From positions 1 to 7,237 of the forward strand of contig CALZJY010000096.1 of assembly GCA_945787925.1 (NCBI GenBank): a stretch of DNA of 7,237 bases, given 5' to 3'. Position numbers and translations under genes: made by a program. This DNA comes from an uncultured Anaerosporobacter sp. Its GTDB lineage: Bacteria; Bacillota; Clostridia; Lachnospirales; Lachnospiraceae. Numbering within the stretch: position 1 is the first letter of the stretch; the number at the start of each line of letters is the position of its first letter. Below are positions 6,170 through 7,237 of the stretch, one piece after another. Below the pieces are notes generated by a model. It was not told the DNA's origin. It saw only the letters and a program-made list of their open reading frames with translations, and did no database searches.

Positions 6170-7132
6170 TTAATTTTCTGAAACAACGTCGATACGGTTA
6201 GTCCATACGTAGCCATTAAACCTTTTTGGAATAAGACGTATAGCATCTAGCGTATCAAATCCTTCTGACCATTTACCATTACCTGCTACAATTACAACTC
6301 TCGTATTAACGGAATCCATACGTTCTACAAATTTATGTGGCCATCCCCAGAGAAATTTTGCATATTTTAAAGGAATATGGAGTTCAAGATTATGCAACTC
6401 TCTTGGGATATATCCGGTCCATCCTAGTAGCTCATATTTTAAAAGCGCATCCTTTAGAAGTTTTTTAGACAGTACTCGAATACTACTATTTTGTTCACGT
6501 AAATACATCATTTCTTCATGTCCACCATAGACCGTAATCTGTGATAAACTTCCTTGATAGTTTTCTTCTAGGTAGGTCCATAGTATTTTAGTAGTTTCCA
6601 TATCTCCATCTTTAAGATGAATTAATAAATCCTTCTCAGGAAAAGTGCTCAATACTTCTTGTAGTTCAGGCATTAATCCAATTCCTTTTCCTCTAAAGGG
6701 AAAAGTCTTTCCGCCATCTGCGGTATAACCATACCCAATATCTAACTGTTTTAGTTCTGCCATAGTGTAATCGCTAATATTTCCGGCTCCATTTGTTCTC
6801 ATAGATAAATCATAGTCATGAAAGACAGCCAGTTGACCATCTTTTGTTTTCTGTATATCTAATTCCACGACATCTGCGCCATAATCAAATGCAGCCTTCA
6901 TAGAAGCAATCGTATTCTCAAGATAGCCATGTTCAGGTTCATAGATGATTTCTGCAGTATTGGTATCCCATTCTACCTTTGAAATATCAAAAGTTTGGGC
7001 TAATCCTCTATGTGCCAATAATTTGTAGGATTCTTCGGTATTAGTAAATAAACTTGTATTATTGATCCATAAGAACAATACAAGAAAGCCGAATACGGCT
7101 AGTACAATATGTGTCTTCTTTCGTTTTTTCAT
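6170..7132 (-). CDS. Membrane-anchored glycerophosphodiester phosphodiesterase (GDPD family)
   Basis: This 320-residue GDPD-family TIM-barrel enzyme is expected to cleave glycerophosphodiesters, from phospholipid head groups or teichoic-acid-like polymers, to sn-glycerol 3-phosphate and an alcohol. A basic KKRKK start and a hydrophobic stretch at about 8-23 give a single N-terminal anchor (or uncleaved signal) that would place the domain outside the membrane. The active-site residues are intact: AHRG (40-43), EN (72-73), VELDI with E90 and D92, and FHD (104-106). The segment between HRG and EN is about 29 residues, longer than in UgpQ, and the C-terminal WGWPHKFVERM and GYVWTNRIDVV match a GDPD subgroup also seen in Gammaproteobacteria as I recall it. 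The frame extends to a GTG at 7138, but that lies inside AAGAGGTGG (7135-7143), so the ATG at 7132 is chosen. The gene stands alone with its own promoter; the natural substrate is unknown. Confidence 0.9.
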   Translation of the reverse strand: MKKRKKTHIVLAVFGFLVLFLWINNTSLFTNTEESYKLLAHRGLAQTFDISKVEWDTNTAEIIYEPEHGYLENTIASMKAAFDYGADVVELDIQKTKDGQLAVFHDYDLSMRTNGAGNISDYTMAELKQLDIGYGYTADGGKTFPFRGKGIGLMPELQEVLSTFPEKDLLIHLKDGDMETTKILWTYLEENYQGSLSQITVYGGHEEMMYLREQNSSIRVLSKKLLKDALLKYELLGWTGYIPRELHNLELHIPLKYAKFLWGWPHKFVERMDSVNTRVVIVAGNGKWSEGFDTLDAIRLIPKRFNGYVWTNRIDVVSEN

Positions 7133-7148
7133 ATCCACCTCTTATGTC

Positions 7149-7182
7149 TATACTAAAACAAATAGCTATTTTTTTTAGTATA
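7149..7182. promoter_or_regulatory. 34-bp near-perfect palindrome, operator candidate
   Basis: The arms TATACTAAAACAAATAG (7149-7165) and CTATTTTTTTTAGTATA (7166-7182) match as inverted copies at 16 of 17 positions with no spacer. The element overlaps the -10 and predicted transcription start of the phosphodiesterase gene, the usual place for a repressor site. It has almost no GC, so a terminator role is unlikely. Confidence 0.5.
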
Positions 7183-7209
7183 ATATATCATACTTAGGCT
7201 CTATGTCAA
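7180..7209 (-). promoter_or_regulatory. Predicted promoter of the phosphodiesterase gene
   Basis: Reading leftward, a perfect -35 TTGACA (7209-7204) is followed after 16 bases by TATATT (7187-7182) preceded by TGA, or after 18 bases by TATTAT (7185-7180). Transcription would start near 7175, giving a leader of about 40 bases that begins inside the palindrome. Confidence 0.7.
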
Positions 7210-7223
7210 GTGTTGGGGTACGA

Positions 7224-7236
7224 GGTGCTGTGCACC
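7224..7236. repeat. Small GC-rich hairpin at the right edge
   Basis: GGTGC (7224-7228) and GCACC (7232-7236) flank a TGT loop, preceded by GGGGTACGA. It is conspicuously GC-rich against the local AT-rich background and is cut by the window edge. It may be the edge of a dispersed repeat or of a terminator of a neighbouring gene; neither can be shown from this window. Confidence 0.35.
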
Positions 7237-7237
7237 C

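Noticed and set aside
7149..7182. The AT-only palindrome as a rho-independent terminator
   Set aside because: The stem has almost no GC and it sits on top of a strong promoter.
1..7237. CRISPR arrays, tRNA or rRNA genes, transposases, phage genes
   Set aside because: I looked for spaced repeats, cloverleaf-like segments and recognisable mobile-element proteins and saw none.

Overview
The window looks like ordinary chromosomal DNA from a low-GC Firmicute, most likely a member of the class Clostridia and probably the Lachnospiraceae. The grounds are AT-rich sequence, strong AGGAGG-like ribosome binding sites, extended -10 promoters, and the clostridial character of the DUF2156 protein and of the tandem-OB single-stranded-DNA-binding protein. 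The lineage is inferred from the style of the proteins and has not been checked by a search.

Layout from left to right. (1) The end of leuA (2-isopropylmalate synthase, leucine synthesis) enters from the left edge and stops at 586, followed by a hairpin. (2) A separately promoted gene (729-1511) encodes a MqsA/XRE-like helix-turn-helix joined to a divergent Panacea (DUF4065/SocA-like) domain, with no recognisable toxin next to it. (3) A 16-bp perfect bidirectional terminator (1512-1551) separates it from a leftward pair: bipA/typA (2504-4330), a ribosome-associated GTPase, and 39 bases after it a DUF2156 two-GNAT-domain protein (1550-2464). (4) A 493-base AT-rich divergent region (4331-4823) carries promoters for both directions, a hairpin in the bipA leader, and a possible 19-codon leader ORF. 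(5) Rightward genes follow: a tandem-OB SSB-like protein (4824-5462) and a short corrinoid adenosyltransferase (5553-6041), closed by a terminator. (6) A leftward membrane-anchored glycerophosphodiester phosphodiesterase (6170-7132) has a strong promoter overlapping a 34-bp near-perfect palindrome. The right edge ends in a small GC-rich hairpin.

The genes are mostly unrelated housekeeping functions: amino acid synthesis, translation and ribosome assembly, DNA binding, cobamide activation and phosphodiester turnover. Only bipA with the DUF2156 gene, and possibly the SSB gene with the adenosyltransferase, look like shared transcription units. I see no phage genes, transposase, CRISPR array, tRNA or rRNA, and no clear new multi-gene system. 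The best leads are the orphan HTH-Panacea gene, the palindromic operator candidate in front of the phosphodiesterase gene, and the SSB-like gene with its possible leader ORF. Three likely starts lie inside the longest open frames: 2464, 5553 and 7132.
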